This document shows, piece after piece, positions 15,448 through 24,771 of a DNA stretch of 64,000 bases (its first letter is position 1; each line of letters starts with the position of its first letter). The notes under the pieces are model-generated. The model was not told the DNA's origin, made no database searches, and saw only the letters and a program-made list of their open reading frames with translations. Location: the NCBI GenBank assembly GCA_963795555.1, contig CAWCHZ010000002.1:930001-994000 (forward strand). Reading direction: 5' to 3'. The position numbers and the translations under genes were made by a program. Source of the DNA: CAWCHZ01 sp963795555. Its GTDB lineage: Bacteria > Actinomycetota > Thermoleophilia > Solirubrobacterales > Solirubrobacteraceae.

Positions 15448-17382
15448 ATGAGCGAGGCTGTGACGCTGGCCCAGCGTTCGCTGGACGTAGTCAGCGTCGG
15501 GGGTGGCCCAGCGGGGCTGACATATGCGGTGCTCGCCAAGCGGCGCTTCCCAAGCCACCGCATCACCGTGCTCGAGCGCAACCCGTCCGACGCGAGCTTC
15601 GGCTTCGGGCTGGTCTTCTCGCAGCGCTCGCTCGATGACCTGCAGCGGGGCGATGCTGAGCTGCACGCCCGCATCGCCGCCGCACGTGTCAGCTGGGAGA
15701 GCATCGAGATCCGCCATCGTGGCGAGCGCGTCCGCTGCGACGGGCACGGGTTCTGCGCGATCGGCCGCCGCGAGCTCCTGGCCATCCTGCGCGAGCGCGC
15801 CGCCGAGCTCGGCGTCGAGCAGCGCTTCCAGGTCGAGGTCTCAGCCACCATGCTGCCGGATGCCGACCTGGTGCTCGCCGCCGACGGTGTCAACAGCGCG
15901 ATCCGCGAGGCGCGTGCGGAGGTGTTCGCTCCCCACGTCAAGCCTGGCACCGCACGCTATATCTGGTTCGGCACGACGCAGCGCTTTGACGCGTTGACGT
16001 TCATCTTCGCCGAGAGCGAGCATGGCTGGTGGGGCGCGCACGCCTACCCGTTCGACGAGCACACCAGCACGTTCATCGTGGAAACCGATGAGCAGACCTG
16101 GCGGCGCGCGGGGCTGCAACGCACTGAGGAGCTGCCCCCCGGCTGCAGCGACATGGCGTCGCTGGAGCTGTGCGCCAGCTTGTTCGCCGAACATCTCGAC
16201 GGCCACGGGCTGCTCGATAACAACTCCCGCTGGCTGACCTTCCGCACCGTCAGCAATGCCGTTTGGCATGACGGCAACGTGGTGCTGCTCGGCGATGCAG
16301 CGCACACCGCGCACTTCTCGATCGGCTCGGGAACCAAGCTGGCGATGGAGGATGCCGGCGCGCTCGTCGATGCGATCGCCGAGGCGCACACGCTCGAGCA
16401 GGCCCTGATGAGCTATACGGCGCTGCGCCGACCCGAGGTTTCCTATGTCCAGAGCGAGGCGCGCGCGAGCCAGATCTGGTGGGAGCGCTTCACGCACGTG
16501 GCGGATCGACCGACGGCCGAGCTCGTGTTTCACTTCCTGACCCGCGCCCCTGCTGTTACACGCGCTCGGCTGAGGGGTCGCGACCGTCGGCTGCTCGAAC
16601 GCATCGAGCAGGAGTTCGCGAGCGCGAGCTCACTCGCGCACGCCGCGGACCCCCTCGCGACGCCATTCGCCATCGGCTCGTACAGCCTGCGCTCGCGGCT
16701 GATCGCGCTCGGGGGTCTGTCCTTGGCACAGGGTCCCGCCGGCATCGATCGCGCAGCGGCGCCGGCCAACGGCGATCTGGCAGCCGCGATCGTGCTGCTG
16801 AGCGTCGGCGAGGCGGTCGCCAACACCGTCGGCTCGCTGCCGCTCCCCGATCCGGCGCGCGACCCCACCGCGGCGCTGCGCGGGCTGATGCTCGCCGCCA
16901 GCGCCGGTCAGCCATTGCCGGCGCTGGTCCGCACCGCGCAGCTGGCGATGATCGCCGGCTACGACATGCTCGCCTGCTCGCTGTCGCTGGCGGCGCTCGA
17001 GGACCGCAAGCTGCGCGCCGCGCTGTCCAGCGCATTCGACGCCTGGCCGGCCGATCGCCCGCTGCTGGTGACGTTGCTGCCGAGATCGGAGGACGAGCTG
17101 CCCGCAGCCACGCTGGGCGCCCTGCGCGCGCTGGCGGCGGCCCGTCAGCTCCTGGTCGCCGTAGCCAAGCCGGCGCGGACCGGCCGACTGCTCAGCGATC
17201 GCGGCGTCGCGACGCAGATCGTCCTGCTCGACGCGCTGCGCTACGCACTCGACGTTCCGATCGTCGCTGCAGACGTGCGATCCCACGACGAGGCGGCGTC
17301 GTTCCTGCTCGCCGGCCGCGCGGATCTCTGCCTCGGCCGGCCACTGCCCGGCTCGTCGCGCTGGGCGCCCTGCTGGGATTAG
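15448..17382 (+). CDS. Flavin monooxygenase with degenerate OYE-like C-terminal domain (anthraniloyl-/salicylyl-CoA hydroxylase type)
   Basis: A 644-residue two-domain protein. Residues 1-390 form a PHBH-type FAD monooxygenase with SVGGGPAGLTYA (16-27), the NADPH/FAD DG motif as LVLAADGVNSAIR, and VVLLGDAAHTAHFSIGSG. Residues about 405-644 match the order of the OYE-like domain of 2-aminobenzoyl-CoA monooxygenase/reductase and salicylyl-CoA 5-hydroxylase: an opening like NRVVVSPM (SYSLRSRLIALGG) and a late AASFLLAGRADLCLGRP. It is about 120 residues shorter than usual and lacks recognisable FMN/substrate residues. Hydroxylation of an aromatic CoA thioester is inferred; the reductase half looks lost. 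Confidence 0.75.
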   Translation: MSEAVTLAQRSLDVVSVGGGPAGLTYAVLAKRRFPSHRITVLERNPSDASFGFGLVFSQRSLDDLQRGDAELHARIAAARVSWESIEIRHRGERVRCDGHGFCAIGRRELLAILRERAAELGVEQRFQVEVSATMLPDADLVLAADGVNSAIREARAEVFAPHVKPGTARYIWFGTTQRFDALTFIFAESEHGWWGAHAYPFDEHTSTFIVETDEQTWRRAGLQRTEELPPGCSDMASLELCASLFAEHLDGHGLLDNNSRWLTFRTVSNAVWHDGNVVLLGDAAHTAHFSIGSGTKLAMEDAGALVDAIAEAHTLEQALMSYTALRRPEVSYVQSEARASQIWWERFTHVADRPTAELVFHFLTRAPAVTRARLRGRDRRLLERIEQEFASASSLAHAADPLATPFAIGSYSLRSRLIALGGLSLAQGPAGIDRAAAPANGDLAAAIVLLSVGEAVANTVGSLPLPDPARDPTAALRGLMLAASAGQPLPALVRTAQLAMIAGYDMLACSLSLAALEDRKLRAALSSAFDAWPADRPLLVTLLPRSEDELPAATLGALRALAAARQLLVAVAKPARTGRLLSDRGVATQIVLLDALRYALDVPIVAADVRSHDEAASFLLAGRADLCLGRPLPGSSRWAPCWD

Positions 17383-17501
17383 GGGCCAGCGCGCGGGTTT
17401 ACCGACCAGTCCTTCGAGGTACCTGTGCCCAGATCACCCAAGGGCGCCAAGCGGCCCGACCGAATCGGCGGCTCGAGCCATGCGTCCCCAAAGGAGGGCA
17501 T

Positions 17502-17948
17502 ATGGCGGTCGACGATTTCCTCGAAACCGAAGTCGGCGTCGCGGTCGCGGCGACCGCCGCGGCGCTGTCTCCTGGGGTACGCCGAGGTCTACGACGTGGC
17601 GCGGTCTTCGCACTTGCCGGCGGGATGATCGCCGGTGAGGCGATTGCCGACGGCGTCCGCGCGGCGATCCGCGCCGGACGCAGCGCCGCTGGGGAAGCCG
17701 CCGCATCGGGGCGCGCGGCAGCCGCGAGCATCAGCGGCGACGGCAGCTCGACGCGCGGCGCCGGCAGCCGCAGCCGCAGCCGCTCCTCGCGCAGCGGCTC
17801 GACGACGCGCAGCCCCTCCTCGCGCAGCGGCTCGACGACGCGCAGCCGCTCCTCGCGCAGCGGCAACTCGCGCAGCGGCTCCACGCAAAGCGGCTCCTCG
17901 GGCAGCAGCTCCGGACGCACAAGTGGTGAGGGAGCCACCGGACAGTGA
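17502..17948 (+). CDS. Small hydrophobic-helix protein with Ser/Arg repeat tail, upstream of the P-type ATPase
   Basis: A 148-residue protein starting at an ATG with a strong ribosome site (aaggagg, 17491-17497). Residues 10-65 alternate hydrophobic and small residues (VGVAVAATAAALSPG, VFALAGGMIAGEAIADG), suggesting one membrane-associated helical hairpin. Residues 85-148 are a basic low-complexity Ser/Arg/Thr tail built from a 33-bp DNA repeat. Its stop overlaps the next gene's GTG, and the ATPase follows. The arrangement recalls the small PacL-type proteins paired with mycobacterial Ctp ATPases, but I see no clear metal-binding motif. Confidence 0.65.
   Translation: MAVDDFLETEVGVAVAATAAALSPGVRRGLRRGAVFALAGGMIAGEAIADGVRAAIRAGRSAAGEAAASGRAAAASISGDGSSTRGAGSRSRSRSSRSGSTTRSPSSRSGSTTRSRSSRSGNSRSGSTQSGSSGSSSGRTSGEGATGQ
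17783..17870 (+). repeat. 33-bp tandem repeat coding the Ser/Arg tail
   Basis: Units at 17783-17815 and 17816-17848 are nearly identical (core ctcctcgcgcagcggctcga), with a partial third copy to about 17870. They encode SSRSGSTTRSP/R repeats in frame. Confidence 0.85.
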
Positions 17949-18145
17949 GCGACGCGTCATCAGGAGGCAAGCGCACGACTGGGCCGGGCGAGGAGCCGAG
18001 CAGGGCCGCCCAGGCTGAGATCATCCTCGGGTATCTGCTGGCCCGCGGGCGCCAGACGGTCCAGAAGGCAGCCGCCCGCGTGCGCGAGGAGGCCGAGGAT
18101 CTCTGGGCGGAGGCGCGTCAGGTCAAGCACGACGACCGCGGCTGA
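17945..18145 (+). CDS. Small helical protein coupled to the P-type ATPase operon
   Basis: A 66-residue protein; its GTG start overlaps the upstream stop (GTGA). After a disordered first 20 residues it forms one long amphipathic helix (QAEIILGYLLARGRQTVQKA, AARVREEAEDLWAEARQ). This loosely resembles the helical half of mycobacterial DUF1490/PacL proteins that accompany Ctp pumps; the likeness is by eye only. It ends 13 bp before the ATPase start, so it is almost certainly in the same operon. Confidence 0.65.
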   Translation: MSDASSGGKRTTGPGEEPSRAAQAEIILGYLLARGRQTVQKAAARVREEAEDLWAEARQVKHDDRG

Positions 18146-18158
18146 GCTTCTGAGCGGC

Positions 18159-21100
18159 GTGGTCGAGCAGCCCCGGGTAGCGAGCTCGGTCCCCGGCCGC
18201 CTACGGCTGCGACTCGCGGACCTGGACGAGCGGCGGGCAGCCGCGATCGAGGATCGCTTGCGCAAGCTCGCAGGCGTGCGCTCAGCGTCGGTGAGCCCGC
18301 TGACGGGCGGGGTCCTGGTTCGCTATGAGCCATCGCTCGAGGAGCCCGACATGGTTGGCGCGGTCGTGCGCGCGACAGCGGCCAGCCGCCCGCGTCGCCG
18401 CTCGCGCCCACCCAGCCCCACCCCAGCCTCGCGCCCACCAAGCCCCGCCCCAGCCCACCACTCGCGCCCACCAAGCCTCGCCGAGCCCCCATCGGGCGGC
18501 GAGTGCTCGGCTCCCGGCGAGTCACCACGGGACTCCCCAGCTCCCAGCGAGCGTCGACGGCGCCGACGGATCCCCCATCTGTCCGCGCTGGAGGAGCGCG
18601 TGGGAAGCGTGCGGCGGTTGCGGATCGCCGTCCCCGGCCTCGAGCGCAACCCCCGGCTGGCCGGTGCGGTCGTCGCGCGGCTGCGCGCTCGGCCTGAGGT
18701 CGTGCGCGCAACCGCCAGCCCGCTGACGGGCCGCGTGCTCGTTGAGCTGAGCAGCACCACGCTCGGGCTGCAGGAGCTGCTCACGAGCCTGAGCGACATC
18801 GATCTGCCCGACCTGCCACCGGACGACGCGCCGGCGCATCCGCTCGATCTCGAGCCGCTGCTGCAGAGTGGCGCGCGCCTGGCCGGCGCGATCGCCGGCA
18901 TGGCCGTCGTCGCGATCATCGGCGCCCGACGGGACGGCCTCTCCCCAGCGGGGCGCGAGGTCTCGCCGAGCGGGCGCGCCGGCGCCTGGGCGGCGGCGGC
19001 CGTCGGGACGGTCGAGAGCTTTCCGCCGTTGCGCTCGCTGACGCGCCGGCTGGGCGGACGCAGCGGGAGCGAGGCGCTGTTCACCACCGCCGGCGTCGTC
19101 GCGCTCACGTTCGCCGGCAATCCGCTCGGGCTGGCGGTGACCGCAGCCGGCGCGCTGCGCTCGTTCAGCGAGCTGCGTGCGCGCCGTGCCGCCTGGGTGC
19201 GCTACGAGGAAGCGGTTGGGGGCGGCATCGCCGAGCCCGGCAGCCTGTTGCGGCTGCGCTCAGGGGAGCGCCCGCCGCTGGACGCGCTGGTGCGCGAGGG
19301 CAGTGGCACGACGGTGACCGCCGACGGGCTCATGACGCCCGTGCGTCCCGGCGACAGCATCGACGCCGGGTCGATCCTCCACGGGGGTCCGTGGCTGGTC
19401 GAGCTGCGCCGGCCGCGCGCCTGTTCGCCGATCACTCGCCCCCACCCCCCGCGCCCGCGACTCGATGAGCGCTACGTCGAGGCGCTGGGACCGATCGCGC
19501 TGGGCTATGCCGCGCTGACGGCCGTGGTGACGCGCTCCTGGCGGCGCGCGCTGATCTCGTTCGTGATGGTCAATCCGCGCGCCGCGCTGATCGGCACCGC
19601 CGCCGCCGGCCGCGGCGCATTCGCCCGCTCGCTGCGCGCCGGCGGCACGATCGTCGGGGGCCGCCGCGAGCACGGGCTGCGCCAGCCCGACACGCTGGTG
19701 CTCGATGGCGTCCGACTGCTGACCGACGGCTACGAGGTCCAAACGCTGCGCGCCCGCGATCCCGAGGCCGAGGTCGCAGGCCTGCTCGCGATCGCAGCGG
19801 CGGTGTCCAGCGCAGCAGGCGATCCCTGGGGAGCGGTCTTCGCGCGCACCAACGTCGCCGGCCGCGAGGGCTCCTTCGACGGCAGCACCGCGCAGGCGAT
19901 CGTCGACGGGCGTCGCTGGCGGCTGCATCAGGAGCGCTCGGAGCGCGCGGTCGCCCCACTGACGCTGGTGCTTTCCGATGCCGGGGGACACATGGTGGCC
20001 TCCATCCCCCTGCGCCCGCGTGTGGCGGGCGCGGCACGCGAGCTGATCCGCGGGGCTGCGCGCCATGGCATCGGCGTGGTGGTTGCCCACCACGGCTCCG
20101 CGGTGGTTTTGCGATCGGTGACGGCCCGGCTGGGGATCGACCTGATCGAGGTCGAGGGACCGGCGGAGCTCCGCCGGCGCCAGCAGCTCGGCGAGCGCGT
20201 CGCCGTGCTGTCCGACACCCCCGATGCCTGCGAGATCTTCGCCGCGGCCGATTTCGCGATCGCCGTGGGAGCCGATCGCCATGGTCACTTCGCCGCCGCG
20301 GTCGACATCGTCGTGCCAGACCTGGTGACGGCCGCCGCCGTGCTGGACGCAGCCTGCCGCCGGGAGGTCGTTGCGCGCGATGCGACCATCCTGTCGGCGG
20401 CGGCGAATCTCGTCGGCGCGATCTGGTCGCTGCGCCAGGATCTGGGGATCAACCGTGCCGCGAGCGCGGTGCACGTCGCCACGCTGGCAGCGCTCGCCGA
20501 CGGCGCGGCACGGCTCTGGGGCGGCGAGCGACCGCGCTCGATCGCCCAGCTGCTGGACCCTCAGCCCGAGCGCTGGGGCGAGCCGCCGCTCGCTGAGGTC
20601 CTGAGCGCGCTGCGCGCCCGTCCGGAGGGGCTGACGCGCGCGGAGGCCGCCAAGCGCCTGTCGCGCTCCGAGCAACATGCTGACGAGCATCCCCTGCGCG
20701 CCGCGATCGAGGAACAGTTGGTCTCACCTCTCACCGCGATACTTGCCGGCGCCAGCGTCGCGTCGCTGGCGCTGGGCGCGGTTGGCGACGTCGCCGTGAT
20801 CGCCACCGTGATCCTGGTGAACGTCGCCGTCGGCGCATGGCAGGAGCATCAGGCCGAGCGCGCGGCGGCGGCGCTCGAGCAGCTGTCGAGCCCCCGCGCA
20901 CGGGTCCTGCGCAGTGGCGAGGTGGTTGTCGTGCCAGCCAACGAGCTCGTCGTCGGCGACACCCTGCTGCTCGGGGCCGGTGACCGCGTCGCCGCCGACG
21001 CGCGACTGCTGCAAGCATCCAGCCTGGAGGTCGACGAGTCCTCGATGACCGGAGAGTCGCTGCCGGTGGCCAAGCTCGCCGATGCGCCCGACGCCGCCGA

Positions 21101-23057
21101 TCGGATCGTCCTGGCCGGATCCGACGTCACGGTGGGCAGCGGATCCGCCGTTGCGGTCGCCGTTGGGCCTCAGACCCGCCTGGGGACGATCGCCACCGCG
21201 CTCGAGCTGGCAGGCCGGCCGGAGAGCCGGCTCAGCCAGCGCCTGGAGCACATGCTGCGCGACGTGCTGCCCTACGTCGTGGGCGGCGGTGGCCTCGTGC
21301 TGGCGGCCGGCGTGCTCTGGCGGCGCCCGCTGCTGCCGCAGGCAGCGATTGCGGCCAGCGTCGCGCTGGCGGCACTGCCCGAGGGCCTGCCATTGCTTGC
21401 CGGCGTGGCCGAGTCCGCCGCCGCCCGCAGGCTCGCCACGCGGGGCGGCCTCGTGCGCCGGCTGGCCGCGATCGAGGCGCTCGGTCGGGTCGACGTGGCC
21501 TGCGTCGACAAGACCGGCACGCTGACCGAGGGGCGGCTCGAGGTCAGCGTGGTCGTCGACGCCGCTGGCGCGGAGGGCGCGCCCGACGCGGGGCTCTCGC
21601 CGACGCTGCGGGCGGTGCTCGGTGCGGCGGCGCTCGCCAGCCCGCACCCGAGCGCACCCGACGCGCTAGCTCATCCCACCGACCGCGCGGTCATCGACGC
21701 GGCACGGCGAGCCGGGCTGCGCCCGGAAGACGCGGCACGTCGCACCGGCGAGTCGCCGTTCGACCCGGCGCAGTCCTTCCATGCGACAGCCGCGGGCGAG
21801 CGCGTCGCGGTGAAGGGCGCGCCGGAGGAGATCCTCGCGCGCTGCGAGCTCGACGGCGAGCAGCTGGCCGCCTGGCTGGCCCGCGCGGATGCGCTTGCGG
21901 AGCGCGGGCTGCGGGTCCTGATGGTCGCCGGCGGCTCCGCCACGGCGGGCGCAGAGGACCCGCGCGGCCTCTCCCCGCTGGGCTTCATCGGCATCAGCGA
22001 CCCGTTGCGCCCGGATGTCGCCGATGCCGTCGCGCGTTGTCAGGCGGCTGGCGTGCGGGTCGTGATGCTGACCGGTGATCACCCATTGACCGCCCGCGCC
22101 GTCGCGGCGCAGGCGGGCATCCTCGATGGCGGCGACATCCTGACGGGAGATGATCTCTCCGGGCTCGACATCGAGCGGCTCGAGCAGCGCCTGGAGCACG
22201 CGGTGACGGTGGCGCGCGTGTCGCCGCTGGACAAGGTTCGCATCGTGGAGGTCCTCCAGCGGCTCGGACACACGGTGGCGATGACGGGGGATGGAGTCAA
22301 CGATGCGCCGGCGCTGCGACTGGCCGACATCGGCGTAGCGATGGGACGCCACGGCACCGACGTCGCGCGCGGGGCGGCGGACATCGTGCTCGCCGATGAT
22401 CGCTTCCCCACGCTGGTCGAGGCGCTCGTCGAGGGACGCAGCTTCTGGCGCAACATCCGCCGCTCGCTGGCGCTGCTGCTCGGCGGCAACCTGGGCGAGG
22501 TCGGGTTGGTGGTCGGAGCGAGCCTGCTCGGCCGGGCGGCGCCGCTGCGACCGCGCCAGATCCTCGTCGTCAACCTGGTGACCGACGTGCTGCCGGCCCT
22601 CGCGGTGGCCGTGCGACGACCGCGAACCCACCACCTCGACGAGCTTGCTCGCGAGGGGCTGGCGGGGCTCGGGCGCCCGCTGCGCGAGGAGGCGCTGCGC
22701 CGCGGCCTCGCCACCGCGCTGCCGGCTCTCACCGCCTACCTGCTCGCGGAGGGCATGCTCGGAGCCCAGCAGGCCGGCGGCGTGGCGTTCGCCGCGATCG
22801 TGCTGACCCAGCTCGGCCAGGCGCTGGAGCTCGGCCGCGCCGAGGGCACCCTTGCGACGCCGGTCGCCGCGGCCGTCGGAGCATCCGCCGCGCTGCTGGC
22901 GGCCTGCTTCGCGCTGCCGCCGGCACGTGCGTTCCTGGGCTTGGTCGTGCCGGGCCCAGCGGCGCTGGCGCTGATGCTCGCGAGCGCCGCGGTCGCGATA
23001 CCGCTCGCACAGGTCGGAGCGCCGCCGCTGCAACGCTCGGAGCGCCGCGCGCTGTAG
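18159..23057 (+). CDS. CtpH/CtpI-like double P-type cation-transporting ATPase
   Basis: A 1632-residue protein from a GTG, the size class of mycobacterial CtpI/CtpH. Residues 1-70 and about 150-215 are two ferredoxin-fold, HMA-like domains without CxxC, joined by a Pro/Ser/Arg linker. Residues about 240-820 read like a decayed P-type ATPase half: membrane segments, then LVLDGVRLLTDG near 513 where DKTGTLT should be. The active half has DESSMTGESLPVAK (~961-974), the P2-type ALPEGLPLLAG (~1073), phosphorylation site DKTGTLTEG (D1117) and TGDGVNDAPALRLADIGVAMG (~1376). It should pump a cation, perhaps Ca or a divalent metal; specificity is not readable. Confidence 0.88.
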   Translation: MVEQPRVASSVPGRLRLRLADLDERRAAAIEDRLRKLAGVRSASVSPLTGGVLVRYEPSLEEPDMVGAVVRATAASRPRRRSRPPSPTPASRPPSPAPAHHSRPPSLAEPPSGGECSAPGESPRDSPAPSERRRRRRIPHLSALEERVGSVRRLRIAVPGLERNPRLAGAVVARLRARPEVVRATASPLTGRVLVELSSTTLGLQELLTSLSDIDLPDLPPDDAPAHPLDLEPLLQSGARLAGAIAGMAVVAIIGARRDGLSPAGREVSPSGRAGAWAAAAVGTVESFPPLRSLTRRLGGRSGSEALFTTAGVVALTFAGNPLGLAVTAAGALRSFSELRARRAAWVRYEEAVGGGIAEPGSLLRLRSGERPPLDALVREGSGTTVTADGLMTPVRPGDSIDAGSILHGGPWLVELRRPRACSPITRPHPPRPRLDERYVEALGPIALGYAALTAVVTRSWRRALISFVMVNPRAALIGTAAAGRGAFARSLRAGGTIVGGRREHGLRQPDTLVLDGVRLLTDGYEVQTLRARDPEAEVAGLLAIAAAVSSAAGDPWGAVFARTNVAGREGSFDGSTAQAIVDGRRWRLHQERSERAVAPLTLVLSDAGGHMVASIPLRPRVAGAARELIRGAARHGIGVVVAHHGSAVVLRSVTARLGIDLIEVEGPAELRRRQQLGERVAVLSDTPDACEIFAAADFAIAVGADRHGHFAAAVDIVVPDLVTAAAVLDAACRREVVARDATILSAAANLVGAIWSLRQDLGINRAASAVHVATLAALADGAARLWGGERPRSIAQLLDPQPERWGEPPLAEVLSALRARPEGLTRAEAAKRLSRSEQHADEHPLRAAIEEQLVSPLTAILAGASVASLALGAVGDVAVIATVILVNVAVGAWQEHQAERAAAALEQLSSPRARVLRSGEVVVVPANELVVGDTLLLGAGDRVAADARLLQASSLEVDESSMTGESLPVAKLADAPDAADRIVLAGSDVTVGSGSAVAVAVGPQTRLGTIATALELAGRPESRLSQRLEHMLRDVLPYVVGGGGLVLAAGVLWRRPLLPQAAIAASVALAALPEGLPLLAGVAESAAARRLATRGGLVRRLAAIEALGRVDVACVDKTGTLTEGRLEVSVVVDAAGAEGAPDAGLSPTLRAVLGAAALASPHPSAPDALAHPTDRAVIDAARRAGLRPEDAARRTGESPFDPAQSFHATAAGERVAVKGAPEEILARCELDGEQLAAWLARADALAERGLRVLMVAGGSATAGAEDPRGLSPLGFIGISDPLRPDVADAVARCQAAGVRVVMLTGDHPLTARAVAAQAGILDGGDILTGDDLSGLDIERLEQRLEHAVTVARVSPLDKVRIVEVLQRLGHTVAMTGDGVNDAPALRLADIGVAMGRHGTDVARGAADIVLADDRFPTLVEALVEGRSFWRNIRRSLALLLGGNLGEVGLVVGASLLGRAAPLRPRQILVVNLVTDVLPALAVAVRRPRTHHLDELAREGLAGLGRPLREEALRRGLATALPALTAYLLAEGMLGAQQAGGVAFAAIVLTQLGQALELGRAEGTLATPVAAAVGASAALLAACFALPPARAFLGLVVPGPAALALMLASAAVAIPLAQVGAPPLQRSERRAL

Positions 23058-23069
23058 CGCTCCGAACCA

Positions 23070-23146
23070 TGGCGCCCCCGGCAGGACTCGAACCTGCGAC
23101 CCGCTGCTTAGAAGGCAGCCGCTCTATCCAGCTGAGCTACGGGGGC
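23070..23146 (-). tRNA. tRNA-Arg(UCU)
   Basis: Read on the minus strand it folds as a complete cloverleaf: acceptor GCCCCCG pairing with CGGGGGC, D arm with AGCTCAGCTGGATAGAGC, anticodon stem GCTGC/GCAGC enclosing CTTCTAA (anticodon TCT), T arm GCAGG-TTCGAGT-CCTGC, discriminator G and an encoded CCA. It reads AGA codons, which are rare in this GC-rich genome. It lies convergent to the P-type ATPase. Confidence 0.96.
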
Positions 23147-23185
23147 CGGCGAGCACAATGATGCCGCAGCCCGCCTGGCAGCGCA

Positions 23186-23258
23186 GCGCGGAACGAGCCC
23201 GCGGACGCCACGGGGGTGTCCACGGGCCCATGCGCGGAACGAGCCCGCGGACGCCACG
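23186..23258. repeat. Two perfect 27-bp direct repeats beside the tRNA
   Basis: Copies of a 27-bp sequence beginning gcgcggaacgagcccgcgga lie at 23186-23212 and 23232-23258. The spacer between them and the sequence after the second copy both contain ccacgggccc, so a looser 46-bp unit is repeated. They fill most of the gap between the tRNA and the secreted protein gene. No gene is seen in 23147-23294. Confidence 0.9.
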
Positions 23259-23294
23259 CCAGCGCCCACGGGCCCGTCCACAATGCGCCAGTCC

Positions 23295-24593
23295 CTATGC
23301 GCTCGGCGGCGGCGGCTGGACGTCGAGCGTCACCGCCGTCGAGTGTCCACCGGCGTTGTATGGGCCGCCGGGGATCGCGACGCGATAGGTCTGGACACCC
23401 GGCGACTGCAGCACGTACGCCAGCGAGTACGCAGATCCCGCACCCACGGACCCGATCTGGATGACGTGGTAGTCGCCATCCGCGCCGAGGGCCTCGAGGT
23501 AGATCACGTGACCCACCTTGCTGGGCGCGACTGTACCCGCGAAGGTCACCGTCTGACCAACGACGGCGGTTCCCGTCTGCGTGACCGTCACCGCGTCGCG
23601 AACGATCTCGAAGACCTGTGCGCTGCGGCGCGCTGCCGCGGTCACCCGATAGACGGTGTCGTTGGTCGGCGTCTGGGTGAAGCTGTAGGCGCCGCCGGAG
23701 TCGGTGGTCGTCGTCGCCAGCACGGCGTAGCGATGATGGGCGATGTGGCCCCAGAGCTTCACCGTGACGTTGCCGGCCGCGGGCCCGGCGAGCGTGCCCG
23801 ACAGCGTGACCGAGGATCCGATGTCGATCGGGTTGGCTGACGCCGTCAGCGTCAGCTTGGGATTCTGCGCCTGCTGGATCGCGATGTCCAGCGGCGCCGA
23901 GGTCGAGCGGATGTTGCGCCGATCGGCGCGCAAGACGACGCGCAGAGTGCGCGCGCCGGGCGTGCGGAAGCGCCAGAGAATCGTGTAGCCGGAGCCCGGC
24001 CCGATCACGCCCGTGGCCCCACGGATGTTGCTCCAGTCATCGCCGGCGTCCCCCACCCGCTGCTGCAGCTGCACGCGCTGGAACGCGTGGTTGGGTGTAA
24101 CGGTGCCGGTGAAGACGACGAGATGGTTGGTGAGCGCCGTGGCGGGTCCATTCAGCGTGACCTCCGCGTACACCCGCTCACGCACGACGCGACTGCGATG
24201 CCCGTTGGCGCTGACGAACCACTCGCGGTTGGTGTCGACGACACCCTCCGCGCGCGGGATGTCATAGAAGCCGTTGGCGTCGGTCGTCACCTGCTGGATG
24301 GGTGTGAACACCAGCTGTCTCGCAAGGCGATGCCAGAGGGTGATCGTCTGGTGCGCATCGTTGGCACCGCGCAACTGCCCGAAGATGATCACCGGGCTGC
24401 CCGTGACATCGGGATTGGGTTGAGCATGTATCGTCAGATGAGAGCCGGCGCTGGGCAGGCCCAGACCCGATTTTCCAGCGCCGTTGGCGGTAGGGTTGGA
24501 GCTGGCCTGCGCCACCGCGGCGCCAGTGATGGCAAGCGTGCAGCCGACCGCGAGCGTGGCAAGCCGCGGCGTTAGCGTCCAGTTGACGCGCAC
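23295..24593 (-). CDS. Secreted protein with Ig-like/CnaB-like repeats
   Basis: A 432-residue exported protein. GTG at 24593 with GGAGG five bases upstream; the signal peptide is VNWTLTPRLATLAVGCTLAI followed by TGAAVAQA and a probable AQA-SS cleavage. The mature part is four beta-sandwich-like repeats with recurring patterns: NPDVTGSPVIIFGQL, NHLVVFTGTVTPN, NPIDIGSSVTLSGTLAG and TAVVGQTVTFAGTVAPS. These are typical of extracellular Ig-like domains in actinobacterial surface proteins. There is no sortase motif or C-terminal anchor, so it may be released or cell-wall associated. The role is unknown. Confidence 0.8.
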   Translation of the reverse strand: MRVNWTLTPRLATLAVGCTLAITGAAVAQASSNPTANGAGKSGLGLPSAGSHLTIHAQPNPDVTGSPVIIFGQLRGANDAHQTITLWHRLARQLVFTPIQQVTTDANGFYDIPRAEGVVDTNREWFVSANGHRSRVVRERVYAEVTLNGPATALTNHLVVFTGTVTPNHAFQRVQLQQRVGDAGDDWSNIRGATGVIGPGSGYTILWRFRTPGARTLRVVLRADRRNIRSTSAPLDIAIQQAQNPKLTLTASANPIDIGSSVTLSGTLAGPAAGNVTVKLWGHIAHHRYAVLATTTTDSGGAYSFTQTPTNDTVYRVTAAARRSAQVFEIVRDAVTVTQTGTAVVGQTVTFAGTVAPSKVGHVIYLEALGADGDYHVIQIGSVGAGSAYSLAYVLQSPGVQTYRVAIPGGPYNAGGHSTAVTLDVQPPPPSA

Positions 24594-24771
24594 TGCAACC
24601 TCCGTTTTCGTTTGTTGAGGTAACCAACCGCCCGACCGATCGGTTGTGGCGATTGGGCATCCGCACAAACACCTCAGATGCCAAAAGGTGCGGTGCGTTC
24701 GTTAGGAGCGTGTTTGCGCCGTGCGCAGGGACGCCTGGAGCGCGATCGCAGCCGCTAGGATCGCCCGCCGC

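Noticed and set aside
23070..23258. tRNA-Arg plus 27-bp direct repeats as an integration (att) site
   Set aside because: The repeats do not copy the tRNA 3' end, and no integrase or phage gene lies nearby.
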